The notes under the pieces are model-generated. The model had not been told where the DNA came from. It saw nothing but the letters and a program-made list of their open reading frames with translations, and made no database searches. 64,000 nucleotides of DNA from Strix aluco (Eukaryota; Chordata; Aves; Strigiformes; Strigidae), in contig NC_133935.1 of assembly GCF_031877795.1 (NCBI RefSeq), forward strand, positions 84,326,748 to 84,390,747, read 5' to 3'. Positions 24,901 to 36,700 of the stretch are shown here, piece by piece (the stretch's first letter is position 1; each line of letters opens with the position of its first letter). The position numbers were made by a program, and so were the translations under genes.

Positions 24901-27900
24901 TGTATCTTATCAGGCAAAATGATTTCAATTCCCCATTAAAACTGGTTTCTGATGCTCATCTGTGCCTGTTCCCCAGACGACTGAGATGCTGGATGTAAAG
25001 GAATACAGATTTTGGAAGAGGAGAAAATATCTAGAAACACTTGACAAAAACAGATATAAATCTCCATCATTTTATCATGGATTGCTGGATCTCATGAAAT
25101 TGATTTTTATGCAGCAAGCACAGACTGACTTACCCTTAGGGTTTTTTTTTGTTTTTTATTCCCCAATTGATGTGGGCCTGGAGAATTGCTTCAGCTTTTC
25201 AGAGGCATGGGAAAGCTGCAGTAAAAAGTGAAAGTTAATGGTCATTATTTGTTGTTCTGTAGCTTGAAGAGGAGAAGAAAAGAACATCTCGAAGAGACTA
25301 CTGGTTGCAGCCTGTAAGTGTCTTAAAAATTATTATTATTATACCAAACACAACCAATTCTGCATCTCCAAAGCCGCTGTTGATTTGTGTAAAGATCCAA
25401 AAGCAGATTCCAAAGTAAATTCACTCTTATTTTCCAAGCTGCCAAACGTGAAACATTGTAGTATCTGTGAGGAATTACTCTTGTGGTTGAGCACGGTCTG
25501 CAGTCTGAAGCATCGTATGCCTGATCTGAGATGGGGTGGAATTCTTTAATTAAAGAGTTGGTACTGTGAGTTTCTACAGATCATGTTTAAATCATGATAT
25601 TGCTTACAGCCATCTTCTTTCTGCATAGCAGTTGACTCGCACAGAGGTGTAGAAGTCAACATCAGCCTTTGAGCTGAGAGACCTCACCTCTGCTTCTACT
25701 TTTTCACTGGACTTCTAGATCAAGGAGTCCTGCCCTTGTTGACCCATTGTGGGCTGGCACATTGTATCCTGAATTCCAGTTTAACTGTATTTATAAAACA
25801 AAAAAAATGTCTTGAGAAATGCTACTTCGAGGCAATAATTTGAGGATGAGGACAAGTTCCTAAAAGCTGAGTCTTTACTATCGTTGCTTCCTGTGCTGTG
25901 CTGTACAGTCTGTGGTTGGAGTCGGAGTGACCTGAATGTGCAATTAGTTTAGGTTGTGTAGTTGTTTGTATATTTTGGCTTTTTATTTTTTTCCTCCTTT
26001 CAAATCTTCCAGGAAATCATTGTGAAAATTGTAACAAAAAAGCTTGGAGAGAAATATCACAAGAAGAAGGCAGTTGTTAAGGTAAGGTGTGCAAATGGAA
26101 GCATGTGGCATTGGTTAGACTTTTCTGGTATTAGATGACTTCTGAAATTTAGTTTCATTGTGCAAGTTGTTCAGCCTTAAGTCAACACTGACAGGGTCTG
26201 AAACGTCCCCTTGACTGTACTGGGAGTTGATCTGGGCAGGGGGTGAATCTCTGCATTGGTTTAATGTCATTTATTCAGTGATCCTTCTTTAAGCACTGTT
26301 TCGTCCTGCATATTTCGTCCCTATTAACACATCCATCTTAGAGAATAGTCACTTTGTCAATGTGATATGACCAAGAGCAGTGCAGTTGTGTTTTAATCTC
26401 AGACTAGTCAGTTTTGCACTGATGCTTAAGCAGCAGCCTGCCTTTGAACGAGATCCCATTTGCATACAAAATCTTCAGGCTGTAAGCCTCGCTCTGTTGT
26501 TTGGAAGTGCTTGCTTTTAGCCACTGCCAGTGAAATGATGTTGTACTACGTAGTCCAAGGCTCAACAGTCTCTGGCAAAAGTGCCAAAGACGACACCCAG
26601 GTGCATTTTGCATGATCAACAAGAGTGTATAGAGGTGAAAAATCACAGCTTTTTTTTGATAGACATCTGGAGGGTTGATGAGTCGCAGTGCTGACTTTCA
26701 TTGAGCTGTGAATGTGAGAGGTTGACATGGTTTGTGCTAGGCACAGAGATGATCAGTGACATTTCTCCTCATTGAGGGGTAGTATCCCAGTTGTTACTGT
26801 GTGGCTTCCAGCCAGCTTAGCCTCATGTGAGGAAAGAAGCCTCTAATTTACTCTTTGTCTTTGAGAGAATAGCTAAGATAGCTGACCCAAAGGTTGACAA
26901 AACCTTCAGACAAGGCTGACAAAAATAGTGGTCAGTTAGACCAGTCACTGATGTTCAAGGGGAGCCCTTTTAATCTAGCCTTAACTTCAGAGTGGGGCCA
27001 GTCAGCACCTTGTGAAAGCTGGATGCCTTTAGGACAGTTCAAAAGTTCTTGCTGCTTTTGAAAATGTAGAAGTGCAGACTCATGGTCCCGAGTTTGTTGA
27101 TTCTGAAATGTAAATTTACAGAAATTTTTTTTTATTTTTCTGATTGGCCTCTGCCTTTCACAACAGGAAGTGATTGACAAATACACAGCAGTTGTGAAGA
27201 TGATTGATTCTGGAGACAAACTGAAGCTTGATCAGACACATCTGGAAACTGTAATACCCGCACCAGGTATAGCTGTTCTGTTCATTTTTCAGCTTAGCTG
27301 TCACTGCAAAACTTAACGTTTCAGTTCTTTTAAACAATCATTCATCCACTTGAAAGTACCAGAACAAGAGCCATCTTGCTCTTGGGACAACATTTCATAA
27401 GCTACTCTGATCATTTACCAAATATCCTCTGGTTACTTTCTAGGGAATTACTACATTGCTTCTGCTTTGAGTCTTCACAGTCCCTTCTCGTAAGAATTAG
27501 ATTGTTTTCCGAGAAGACAGAAGTGCTTTAGGAATCAGTTCATTTGATGAGATGAAAGCACCTTCAGCTGCCAGGAAACATCTCTGGGAGCCCTACAGAG
27601 CTCTTGGTCATGTTTATCCTGTACCTTCCCTCCAGAGTAATGCCTCAAATAACTGTGGGCACTTGGCAAAGCTTACCTCATCTTCTGTTTGGTTCGCTGG
27701 CATTTCTTTGGCTGGTACACGCTAATGTCTGTGTGTAACATCTGATCAGTATTTCAGGGAACAGTCAGGGTAGCAATGAGCAGAACAATGTCAGCGTAGG
27801 GGGAAACAGGGTGTAGGGTTTCAGGATTCACAGATTCTTCACCAGACCTGCCACATTCTGCATTTCTGCAGCTGGTGAAGAGCTCATTGATGGTGTCCGT

Positions 27901-30689
27901 GAGAGCTCTTTAACATAATGGCACTTGCAGGTGAGGTCTGCCCACCCTTGCACTAGGATTGATGTCCGGAGGGACTGCCTGTGTGAGACAAGGCAAAAAG
28001 GAGGTACACTGAGCCATTAGTACACGGAATGGGACGTGGGAGAAACAGCTTTGGCATCTTCCTCTCAAGCCTTGACAGGCTGCAGAGGTGGGCCTGTGCA
28101 AACCTCATGCAGTTCAACAAGGCCAAGTGCAAGGTCCTGCACATGGGTTGGGGCAATCCCAAACACAGATAGAGGCTGGGCGATGAGTGGATTGAGAGCA
28201 GCCCTGCAGAGAAGGACTTGGGGATATTAGTGGATGGAAAACTATGAGCCAGCAATGTGTGCTCGTAGCCCAGAAAGCTGACTGTAATCTGGGCTGCATC
28301 AAGAGGAGTGTGGCCAGCAGGTTGAGGGGGGTGATTCTCCCCCTCTGCTCCACCCTTGTGGGACCCTACCTGGATTATTGCATCCAGCTCTGGGGGCACC
28401 AACATCAGGACCTGGACCTGCTTGAATGGGTCCAGAGGAGGCCACAAAGATGATCAGGGGGTGGAGCACCTCCCCTGTGAGGACAGGCTGAGAGAGTTGG
28501 GGGTGTTCAGCTGGAGAAGAGAAGGCTCCGGGGAGACCTTATAGCAGCCTTCCAGTACTTAAAGGGAAAGATGGGGAGGGACTTTTTACACGAGCTTGTA
28601 GTGATAGGATGAGGGGTAATGATTTTAAACTGAAAAAGAGTAGATTTAGATTAGATGTAAGGAAGAAATTCTTTACCGTGAGGGTGATGAGACACTGGCA
28701 CAAGTTGCCCAGAGAAGCTGTGGCTGCCCCCTACCTGGAAGGGTTCAAGGCCAGGTTGGATGGGACTTTGGGCAACCTGGGCTAGTGGAAGGTGTCCCTG
28801 CTTATGGCAGGGGGGTTGGAACTAGATGGTCTTTACTGTCCCTTCTGACCCAAACCATCCTGTGATTCTGTGATTCTTTCCCTGATGTAGTTTCAGTGGT
28901 TTCTGCCCATAGTATCAGCGTAGCCTGGAGCAGTAAATGTAGGTGTGCTTTGGAAATGGGCAGGCTGTAAGGCAGAGCTGGGTGCTGCTTGCTGGAGCTC
29001 CTGGGAGAAACCTGTCCTTCAGCTGTCAGTGGAGTAGAACACAACTCCATCAAAAGAAGTTGGGAGCCCTGTTGTGTAACCGTTTTCCTATTTCTCATTT
29101 CAGGCAAGAAAGTGATGGTGTTAAATGGTGGTTACAGGGGGAATGAAGGCATCTTGGAATCTATCAATGAAAAGAGGTTTTCAGCGACAATAATCATCGA
29201 CTCTGTAAGTATCAGACGCTGCAGGATCTCGTTTGCGTAGCACACTTTTCATCTGTATGTTGGAGAGCTTTCACAAAGACAGATGGTATCATTAATCCTG
29301 TCTTACAGGTGGGATTTATGGTGTGCAAAATGCTGTGGTCACCCCCTGCCTGTTTCCAACCAGTAGGAAAACAGCCACATATTCCCCATTGCAGACTAAT
29401 GCTCTGCTGTTTGCCTTTAAAAAGATGCCAGGATGCTGAATTTAGCAAGTTTTGAACTTGAAAGAGACTTGCAAAATATTTTGTATGTTTATTTTGAATG
29501 TGGCTGTTGTACTGTTTTGTGGGAAGGTAAAAAATGTGAAATATGCAAGGAGGTGAATTTTCTCCTGCCTTTTCCAGACTGAACGTGGGGCTTTATGTGC
29601 TTATCTGTGTCTTGTTCATGGTTAACAATTATGGTTGTTTGTTCATTTTGTTTTTAACATACCACCTTTCTCTGGGCTAAAATTAGGCCATGTTGTCATG
29701 TCTGTTGTGTGGCTACTTCTTTGCTCTCTGCAAAACCAATCTTTAAACTCACTGGTATGGCAGAGAGAATATTGGCTCAAAGTCAGATTTCTTAAACACA
29801 GCTTGCAGGAGAGAGACCCCCATTAGGATCCCATTCAAAGAAGGGCTGCAGAAACTCAGTCCATATTGGATTCTGGACAATTTGCTTGAGAAGAGACTGT
29901 GCAGATGTCCTAACCACAGAAGGAGCGTTGGTTGGAGCTAAGGATTGTGATAATGCTAGTCTTGGAAAGCAAGAGTAGTTTTTCTGTAGTTCTGATGCTT
30001 GTAGGTGTTAAGATTTCCACTTCCTGCATGAACTATGAGTTTATAAATTAAAAATGGATGCAACTACTCCTAGAAACCAGTGAAGTCTGTGAGCATTTTC
30101 TTACTGATTGTAGGGTGACCAGGATTTTTGTATTTAAAATTTAATCTTTTACTACTTATAAGTTCACAGTGAATTAATTCAAAACAGCTCTTATGTTTGC
30201 CCCAAAATTGCAAGGACTTTAACTAACACAAAAATGTCCTGAAAGTGAAAAAGATTCCTGGGACAGTGTTGGCCCTGTCACATCCTTTGGTCAGGTTGAA
30301 TATAACAAAACAGAAAACATTGTGTCATAAGCAAATCCCAAACCTGCAGTTTTTTGGATGTGTTGTGCCCTGTACAGCCTCCCACGTGCAGTTATATGTG
30401 GCTTTGGGACAGAGCACTTAAACACAAAAGTAGTCGTCATGCTTTTACAGTGTGCAGCACTGAGTAAAAATGCTAATGCTTGTGATTTCCAGTGCTATTC
30501 GCTTTGGTTGTGCTTCTTGAAAAATGTCTAAATTCGGTGAGATTTTATACAGCCCCTTTACGTTAAGCTCCCTAGTGGGAATTCAACAAACAAGTTTATA
30601 TTTTGATCTTATTTCTTCTACTCCAGGGACCTTTGAAAGGACGACGAGTTGAAGATATCCAATACGAAGACATTTCCAAACTCGCCTGA
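12974..30689 (+). CDS. KIN: KIN17 DNA/RNA-binding protein
   Basis: KIN is a conserved nuclear zinc-finger protein that binds curved DNA and RNA and is linked to replication, the UV response and spliceosomal complexes. Exons: 12974-13087, 16806-16900, 17775-17818, 17949-18071, 19027-19208, 20627-20675, 21121-21178, 24660-24783, 25263-25313, 26013-26081, 27167-27266, 29104-29204, 30627-30689. The total is 1173 bases, 390 residues (human 393), with every phase consistent. The start has a GCCGCCATGG context. The zinc finger uses Cys28, Cys31, His44 and His50 (CQMCQ, then HCMSESH). A winged-helix region follows at about 51-160 ([20 protein letters not shown]), then an acidic/basic coiled segment ([19 protein letters not shown]), a basic NLS (VKRKES and KEKKKK) and the C-terminal tandem SH3-like/KOW part ([31 protein letters not shown]). 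No breaks are seen. It is divergent with ATP5F1C and convergent with ITIH2. Confidence 0.96.
13140..13760 (+). repeat. Degenerate G-rich repeats at the start of KIN intron 1
   Basis: Variants of GGGGGCTC and CCCTTGTGGGGGCTCTGAT recur about every 40-70 bases, with several runs of six or more G. On the KIN sense strand this is G-rich, parallel to TAF3 intron 1. Copies are too diverged for a fixed unit. Confidence 0.5.
13991..14418 (-). mobile_element. CR1 LINE fragment, antisense in KIN intron 1
   Basis: The left end TCATAGAATCATAGAAT is the CR1 tail in reverse. It is followed by AAGGACCTCTAAAGGTCATC, the CTCTGGGCAACCTGTTCCAG block and, at the right, the reverse of the GAGGACAGGCTGAGAGAG block. 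It retains its own 3' end, so it is an independent 5'-truncated insertion. Its truncated 5' side abuts the CR1 at 14419. Confidence 0.93.
14419..15793 (+). mobile_element. CR1 LINE with reverse-transcriptase remnants
   Basis: About 1.37 kb of CR1 in + orientation. It begins at GGGAACTACAGGCCAGTCAG inside the RT domain (finger/palm motifs such as [18 protein letters not shown]) and ends with AACCATCCTGTGATTCTGTG. It is inactive: a stop lies at about 14741, there are frame changes downstream, and the catalytic FADD box is replaced by SANN at about 14897-14908 (14906-14917 including TQL). It lies in KIN intron 1 in the gene's direction. Confidence 0.93.
15796..15850 (-). mobile_element. Small antisense CR1-like remnant
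   Basis: The CCCTCCTCTGGGCCCTTTCC and TCCATGTCTTTCTTGTACTG wording is the reverse complement of the CR1 segment coding KKDMELLERVQR. It lies immediately after the 3' tail of the preceding + CR1, which may therefore have inserted into or beside an older antisense copy. Confidence 0.6.
19209..20626 (+). other. KIN: KIN intron 5
   Basis: AT-rich intronic sequence. No repeat family, RNA gene or extra exon is recognised. Open frames are short and unconserved in appearance. Confidence 0.6.
20911..21102 (+). repeat. 92-bp tandem duplication before KIN exon 7
   Basis: Two copies, 20911-21002 and 21003-21094, begin TAGAGTAAATATTTTCAAAT and end TTATATTTAAAGATAGAAA. A third partial copy (TAGAGTAA) starts at 21095, exactly 92 bases on. 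The copies differ at only a handful of positions. Each carries an acceptor-like TTCCATTT(A)CAG or TTCCATTTTCAG with AG at 20951-20952 and 21043-21044. The true exon 7 acceptor is at 21119-21120. Confidence 0.95.
21179..24659 (+). other. KIN: KIN intron 7
   Basis: A 3.5-kb intron with no recognised repeat family or gene. A GC-richer patch at about 22290-22700 carries short open frames without recognisable motifs. Confidence 0.6.
28055..28876 (+). mobile_element. CR1 LINE fragment in KIN intron 11
   Basis: CR1 ORF2 C-terminal region and 3' end in + orientation. It runs from GGCTGCAGAGGTGGGCCTGT through GACTTGGGGATATTAGTGGA and CTCCCCTGTGAGGACAGGCT to AACCATCCTGTGATTCTGTG. It is frame-shifted relative to an intact ORF2. 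It belongs to the same subfamily as the copies at 2952 and 14419. Confidence 0.93.
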
Positions 30690-31564
30690 GGCGCTAATTG
30701 TGGATCAGAGAAGAGTTTGGTTCCCAAAAACATCTTTCTGGCATCTTGCAGGCAGACACAAGACTCTACCATGTCAGGGTTTTAATTGTGCGTGTGTATG
30801 TATTTATAATGTATATAGAAATTAACCACAAGCAAACTGGATTTATTTAAAGATCGCTATACAGAACGTGTTTGTGGAAATCTTATCATTGGAAATATTT
30901 CATCTGATTCTATATCAAAGTTATAATATTTGGTTCAATTTCCTTTTGTAAAATATAGCAGATAGCTGCAAGCTGGAGTATTTTATTTACTGAAGTATGT
31001 TAGCAGTTCCGTAAGAGAGGGAATTACCTACAAATAGCCGCTTGAGGCAGGCAGTGTGTGTGTCAGCGCCAGTGGAGTCCAAACAACACACTTCTCCATC
31101 TGCAGGCAAAATGGAGTGCTGGCTGCAGGAACAAGGGGAAGGGATTAAGAGAATAGCAGGAAGGTAACAGTGCTGCAAGGGATTATTTTCCTGGGTGTTG
31201 TAAGAATGGTCTGATTTATTACGTGCTGTCACCAACTGATTGTTGGTTAGCACATCGGAGATTCTAGAATCCAAGTCATCACTCCTCCATCATCTTGTTC
31301 ATCAGAATTCCTAATAATACTAATATGCAATTTATCTTCAGATGGGTGTTACTCATGGGGTTTCTGAGGTGCCAGCCAATGTGTGTGCAGATACAAATTG
31401 GTGATCACAGTTTTGGTTTTCCGGAGCCTTTTCCTTTGTTCGTGCTTCCATTGTTGCTCTGCTACACAAGCAACCTTCCTCGTGCTAAATGATGTAACAT
31501 TATTTTTTTATTTTTTTAAAAATGTCACATTTTGTACAACGTTTAATTTCTGAGGCAGTTCAGG

Positions 31565-31570
31565 AATAAA
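31565..31570 (+). promoter_or_regulatory. KIN: KIN poly(A) signal
   Basis: AATAAA in GGAATAAACATAAAC, about 875 bases after the KIN stop at 30689. The implied 3' UTR, 30690 to about 31590, is AT-rich. Earlier weaker signals are possible. Confidence 0.65.
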
Positions 31571-32308
31571 CATAAACTTTTCTTAGGTCAGTGTATTTCT
31601 TATCAGTCTTTTAAACGCGTGAGGTGTCTGTTGGTTACATCTACCGCAGAGCACAGTAAGGTGCCCAGCTGGTGCACTGCCTTGGTTGTGTAAAAAAAAT
31701 AAAAAAAGATGCCAACTTGTCCCAGGCAAAACACAAACCATCACCTGAAGGTCCAGTCTGCGCCTGACTAGGCTGTGTGTCTGTGGAAGAAAACCAATCT
31801 CCCCCACACCCTTCAGAGGAGATCTTAGCTGTGGGCCGAAGCGCAGGGTGCGCTTTTAAAAGTTTAAAAGTTCAAGTCAGAGTTCCTTGTCCCTTTCCTT
31901 GGCGCAGAGGTTCACTGTCTCGTTGATTTGTGGTTTCCAGGGGACCCCTGCAGGAAAACTGAAAGACTGCAGAGCCGTAGTGAAACAGCTGCTGCCTGGA
32001 GTAGCCTGAAATAACCTCACACAGGACATCAAATGGCTTTCCAGGAATCCCGGACGTGAACGCAAGGCAGAGTCAAGCAGTAATGCGGTATCTAAAGAGT
32101 GGAGAAGTGGGAGGAAGGGAACTGGAGGCAGAGGACACACTGGTCTGTAAATTCAGGCTCTTTGTGCAGCGTGGATTGTGTAAACGGCTCTGCCCTTACT
32201 CAAAGAATGGGTACAGATGAGAAGAGCTATGTAGGAGAGTAGTGAGGATAAGTGAACAGACAGCTTCGGTATCACTGAAAATAATGATGCTTAATGTTCC
32301 GGAGTGAG

Positions 32309-32400
32309 AATAATATATATAAAATATTAAATTATTAATAGCATATATTAATAGTATTATTAATTATATATCATATAAAATATATAGAGAGTAAATATAA
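32309..32400. repeat. AT-rich low-complexity block between convergent genes
   Basis: Almost pure A/T made of TATATA, ATTATTAATA and TAATTATATAT words. It lies between the KIN and ITIH2 3' ends. Confidence 0.85.
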
Positions 32401-32424
32401 TAGACATGTTAAGCTACAAATGGT

Positions 32425-32640
32425 GTGGAGAAGACCAGAGAACGATTATTCACTGCTTGTATTCACATACAAGCAAGGAAACAGACAGTGGAATTACTGA
32501 TTTGGGGATTTAAAACCACACTCAACAGGTTTTTCCTCCCCCCACACAGAGCCTGGTTAAACTGGGGAACTCGCTGCTGCAGGATGTTGTGGGGGCCAAA
32601 GCTAATAAATGAGTTCAAAGAAGCAATAAATGGTTTGTAG
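32425..32640 (+). mobile_element. Old LINE (CR1-related) 3' relic
   Basis: GAGCCTGGTTAAACTGGGGAACTCGCTGCTGCAGGATGTTGTGGGGGCCAA-type wording (32550-32600) follows the pattern of the LINE C-terminal motif W-N-S-L-P-x-D-V-V-G-A, and the TTTTTCCTCCCCCCACACAG before it fits the same family. It is diverged with no intact frame. Assignment rests on remembered consensus. Confidence 0.55.
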
Positions 32641-33502
32641 GGAAGTTGCTTACGCTTCGAGAGTTACTTTGAAGAGACACTTAATTGATCCTCTCATTCC
32701 TGACACTACAGCTGCGAGAAAGATCATCTACCAGCCTTTAGTTCATAAGTGAAGGAAACTGAAGTTCAGAAGGGGCAAGTAGATTACTTGAGTCCCCTTT
32801 CTAGATTAGGGTGGCTGAGAAGAATCTGGCCAACAGTTTTTTCCTAAGGTTGCTGGAAAGCAGAGTTTTAAATCTGGCTCAAAGTACATACACGTGTATA
32901 TTTGTTTCACTACTGATCTCACTCATTGCTGAATACTCTGGAAGAGCAAGGTATCTTTTGGAAGCTAATCCCACTGGAAGGGAAGCTTTTAGTATTGATG
33001 GTGACTTCTATATAGTCTGTTTCCTGCTCTCCCAGATTTGTATCTGTGTGTGAACTCCACTGTGATGTTGGAATTTTCACAAAAAATAGGCTGGAGGTTG
33101 TCTTAAGAGTCATGTAAGTAATTTTCCTGCAGTATGGCAGCGTCAGTTATTTCAAGAACGTTCCTCGCCACTGGTTAACCCATCCTTAAAGACTGGAGAC
33201 TCCTCATGATACCCACTGCAGAGCCCATGTTCCTTTTCTGTTAAATTTCTTTCGTATCTAATGCATATCCTCCTTTTTGCCCAGTCCAGCAGTGCACAAT
33301 TTACATTTTCCCAGCAGTCTGAAGAAGCGAAGGTGTAAGTATTAAATCTGGTTGTGTGTGTTACCCACACTGCAGGAGCCACAATGCTGCTACAAGTCTA
33401 TGAAATGTATATTACAAAACAGTTGAAATTTTTAATGGGGTTTAATATCCACTAAATCAGACATGGCAAGAGCAAGATACCTACTACAACCCAGCAGGTT
33501 AC

Positions 33503-33508
33503 TTTATT
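33503..33508 (-). promoter_or_regulatory. ITIH2: ITIH2 poly(A) signal
   Basis: TTTATT on + reads AATAAA in the ITIH2 direction, about 200 bases after the stop codon at 33708-33706. This gives a short 3' UTR. The KIN signal lies about 1.9 kb away in convergent orientation. Confidence 0.65.
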
Positions 33509-33705
33509 ACAGATTTCATTTTTTAACAGAAAAGGGAGTTAGTTACATCGCTTTGAAACACTGATCATTTATAAAGCAAATGGTGGTGAAGTCGCCTTCA
33601 GCTGATCGGGCTTGCTAGGCTGACAGCTGCTGTTCAGAAGAGTTGTTTGGGCGTGAAGGAGCAGATAAGAATTTTTTGTAATAAACTGGTTTTGTGTTGG
33701 AGCAT

Positions 33706-36700
33706 TCAGGGTTTCTTCAGAAAGCTGTACAGGTGGGGGACGAGGTAATCCTTGTAGTGGCCGTCTATGAAACCCTTCCCGCTGTTGTGCACAAACCAGC
33801 ACTGCACGTCAGTCCCGAGCACGCGGTCTGTCCTGTAGTCCTTCTGCAATCCCCTGTGAGGGAGAGGCCACCCGAAATGAAACTCACCCCATGACACGTA
33901 GACAGGAAGACACTGATCATCCTGCTCGTTCATGGCGCTGCTCTGCCGCAGTGCTGAGACAGGTGTCTTCCACCAGCAGAAAGTGGAAACAACCACAAAA
34001 AGCAATTAATTTTACAGTTCTATGACCTCGGGGGCCCTTTTGTGGGGGTTCCAGGCAGTTCTACGTGGCCTGTCCAAGGTCAGATGCTGGGCAGCTGTAC
34101 GGCCAGAATTGTTCGTGCACAAATATGAAAGAACCCAACTTGTCCCAAGTGTTTTGCCAACTGCTAAAACCACGTTATTAGCAGAGAGAAAACAGGGTTT
34201 TTTTCCCCAAGATCCAATCAGCCTGCAGTCATTGACGTCATTAAAAAGAAGTCAGATAAAGAGAGCGGTAAAGCACTTTATTCCTACCTGGTAACAGTGA
34301 GCTTGTTGCCTTTCACTTCCATGGTGGCTTGTGGTTTCCCTGGATCTTGCCCAGGTCTTTGGTGGTGGATATACACTTCTGGTTCAGACGCAAACTGACC
34401 TGATCAAAGAGAGGTTTAAAACTCTTTGCATGTCCTAACCTTTGAGGCACTCATGTAAGCTGCTGCTTCTGGGCACTTCTGGAAAATCAAACTAGCTGCA
34501 GCTGGCAAACCACTCCTGCGTGGATCACAGGGCACCGTGTCTCCAGCGCTATCAGATCACCCACACTGGGAGAGTAAAAAGCTCTGCTTTTGCGCCAGCA
34601 AGCTTATTCTAAGAAAGAAGACTGGAGCTGCAAAGAGTATTTGGGAAAACAACCTCTGCTGCTCAGGATTCCCACATCTTAAAAGGAGCCTTGGGCGGGT
34701 CCAGGGCTTGGAGAGCTGATTTTCCATATGAACTGAGCCCTTGGTTTTGTTTTATACCATTGCCAGAAAAGGGCTGTCGTTCAGGGGAGGGCTGAATTAC
34801 AAACGTTTGCACAGAAGTCTTCTCAGAAAGAAGTTTTGAGGGGGTTGTTTTAATTTTTTTGCTTTCAACTCACAGCAGATTAGCCAGGCCGGGAAAGCCC
34901 CATCACAGTGTCGCCAAGTCTAGTCAGGTCTGTTTTGAAGACACCCTCCCCAGCTGGGATGAGGAACAATCTCCTTGACCCTGATGTTCTACAATGTCCT
35001 TGGGGTTTCCAGGACATTAGAGGAATCTCCCCCATTTTCTGTTAGAGCAATTTTCACACCTTCCCCATCAGGACACTGACACCAACTAATTCACTCAAAG
35101 ATCTAGCTAAAACCCTTTGTGGTTCCTCACCATTCCCACTGACCGACCCTCAGCCCTTACCTATCAGCCCATGGGCTTCAGGAGAGAACTGGTTTTCAGG
35201 GGGAATGTAGATTCCCAGGAAGTCAACATTAACTGGGTGATTCTTCCACACACGGTGCAGCAAAACCATGAAGGACATCTCCTCACCCACAGTGATAGTA
35301 ACGTTGCTTTCTTTCTTCACAGATATGAGAAGCCTAGCAGAGATGAACCAAAGGAAGGGCTCAGTTCAGCTGCTCACACATAAGCTTTCTGGCCCCTTGA
35401 GATGCTTTTGGGCATCCAGAACAACCACAGGGGCCTGGCAGATATGACAGAGGATCCATCAGAAACCTACAGCCTTGGGAGTGGTACCCAGAGGTCTGCC
35501 AGGACAGTGCCTGATAGGACAGACACTTCATGCTCATGTTCAAGTTCCAAATCTTGCCCTACAAATTTAAGCTCTTGCTACAATGAATGGAGATTTTGGA
35601 AGGGATCCTATTGCTTAAATCACATTGTCTAGTGCTGTAGGGTGTCCAACATGGCTGCTAGCTGTTAATCTGCAGGTGAAGGTCTCCTGGATGTTGTGAG
35701 TTGTGTCTCCCATCATGTCAGAAACCCTGAAGGCACCTCAAATACATTAGGTGTTTGTCTTTAGGCAACTGAATCCTGGTATTGGCTAATGCAGTCAGCA
35801 GTAAGGAGAGGAATTCAGCTCTTCCTACTTGTTTCTGGTCAACTGAATTGCTCTCTTGTCCCTGCTGCCTAATTCCATCAACTACAAGGCGATCTCAGAC
35901 GTCTAAGATTCATGTGCCCACATGTAGGCACCCCGTGACAGGGATCCCACCCGTAGCTGGGTCAGCCCAATGCTGTGTCGCAAACGGTTTCCACAGGGCA
36001 GACAACAAATGCTCAGCAACTTACTGTTTCCGAATGATGTGCCCCGTGTCAGACCAGGTCAGTGTGATGCCATAAGATCCATCTTTCAGCGTTATTGTTT
36101 CTGTGGTGATCTCCACTTTCAGGCCTTTGTTTTTGAAATAAAACCCAATTTTGCCGAAGTATGTATTGAGTTTCTTATTCTCTGTTTTCTTGGCCCCAAC
36201 AAGCTGCCCGTTGACCACAACTCCTGTTAAAAGCAGAGAAGCACATGTTACCTAAATCTTGGAGCACCACCTAGAGACTTGGAGTTCTGACCACAGCAGG
36301 AAGTACCATGGGATCAGCAGAAACATGTAGCCATCTTCGCAGTGAAAAAGTTTTTCCTAATAACTCACTCCTACTCTGAATTTCACCCGTTGCAACTCAT
36401 TTCTGTTGCCTCTTGTCTTTTACCTATGCATCTTGGAGATGTGTCAGGCTCCATCTTTACCTTCTGATTAGGTGGTTGTAGACAGCCACAAGATTCACTG
36501 TGGGTCTTTTTTCTTAAGATTGACCAAGCTCAGCTGTCTCAGTCTCACCCACTATGTCCTGTGCTCCAGCCCCATAATCATCTTGGTGGCCACCACTGAA
36601 TTTGATCCAGTTTGTCACCATCTTTCTTGTACTGGCAAGCCTCAAACTGGGCAAGTACTCCAGATGTGGAGGGAAATAACCACTTCCCTCAACTTGCTGG

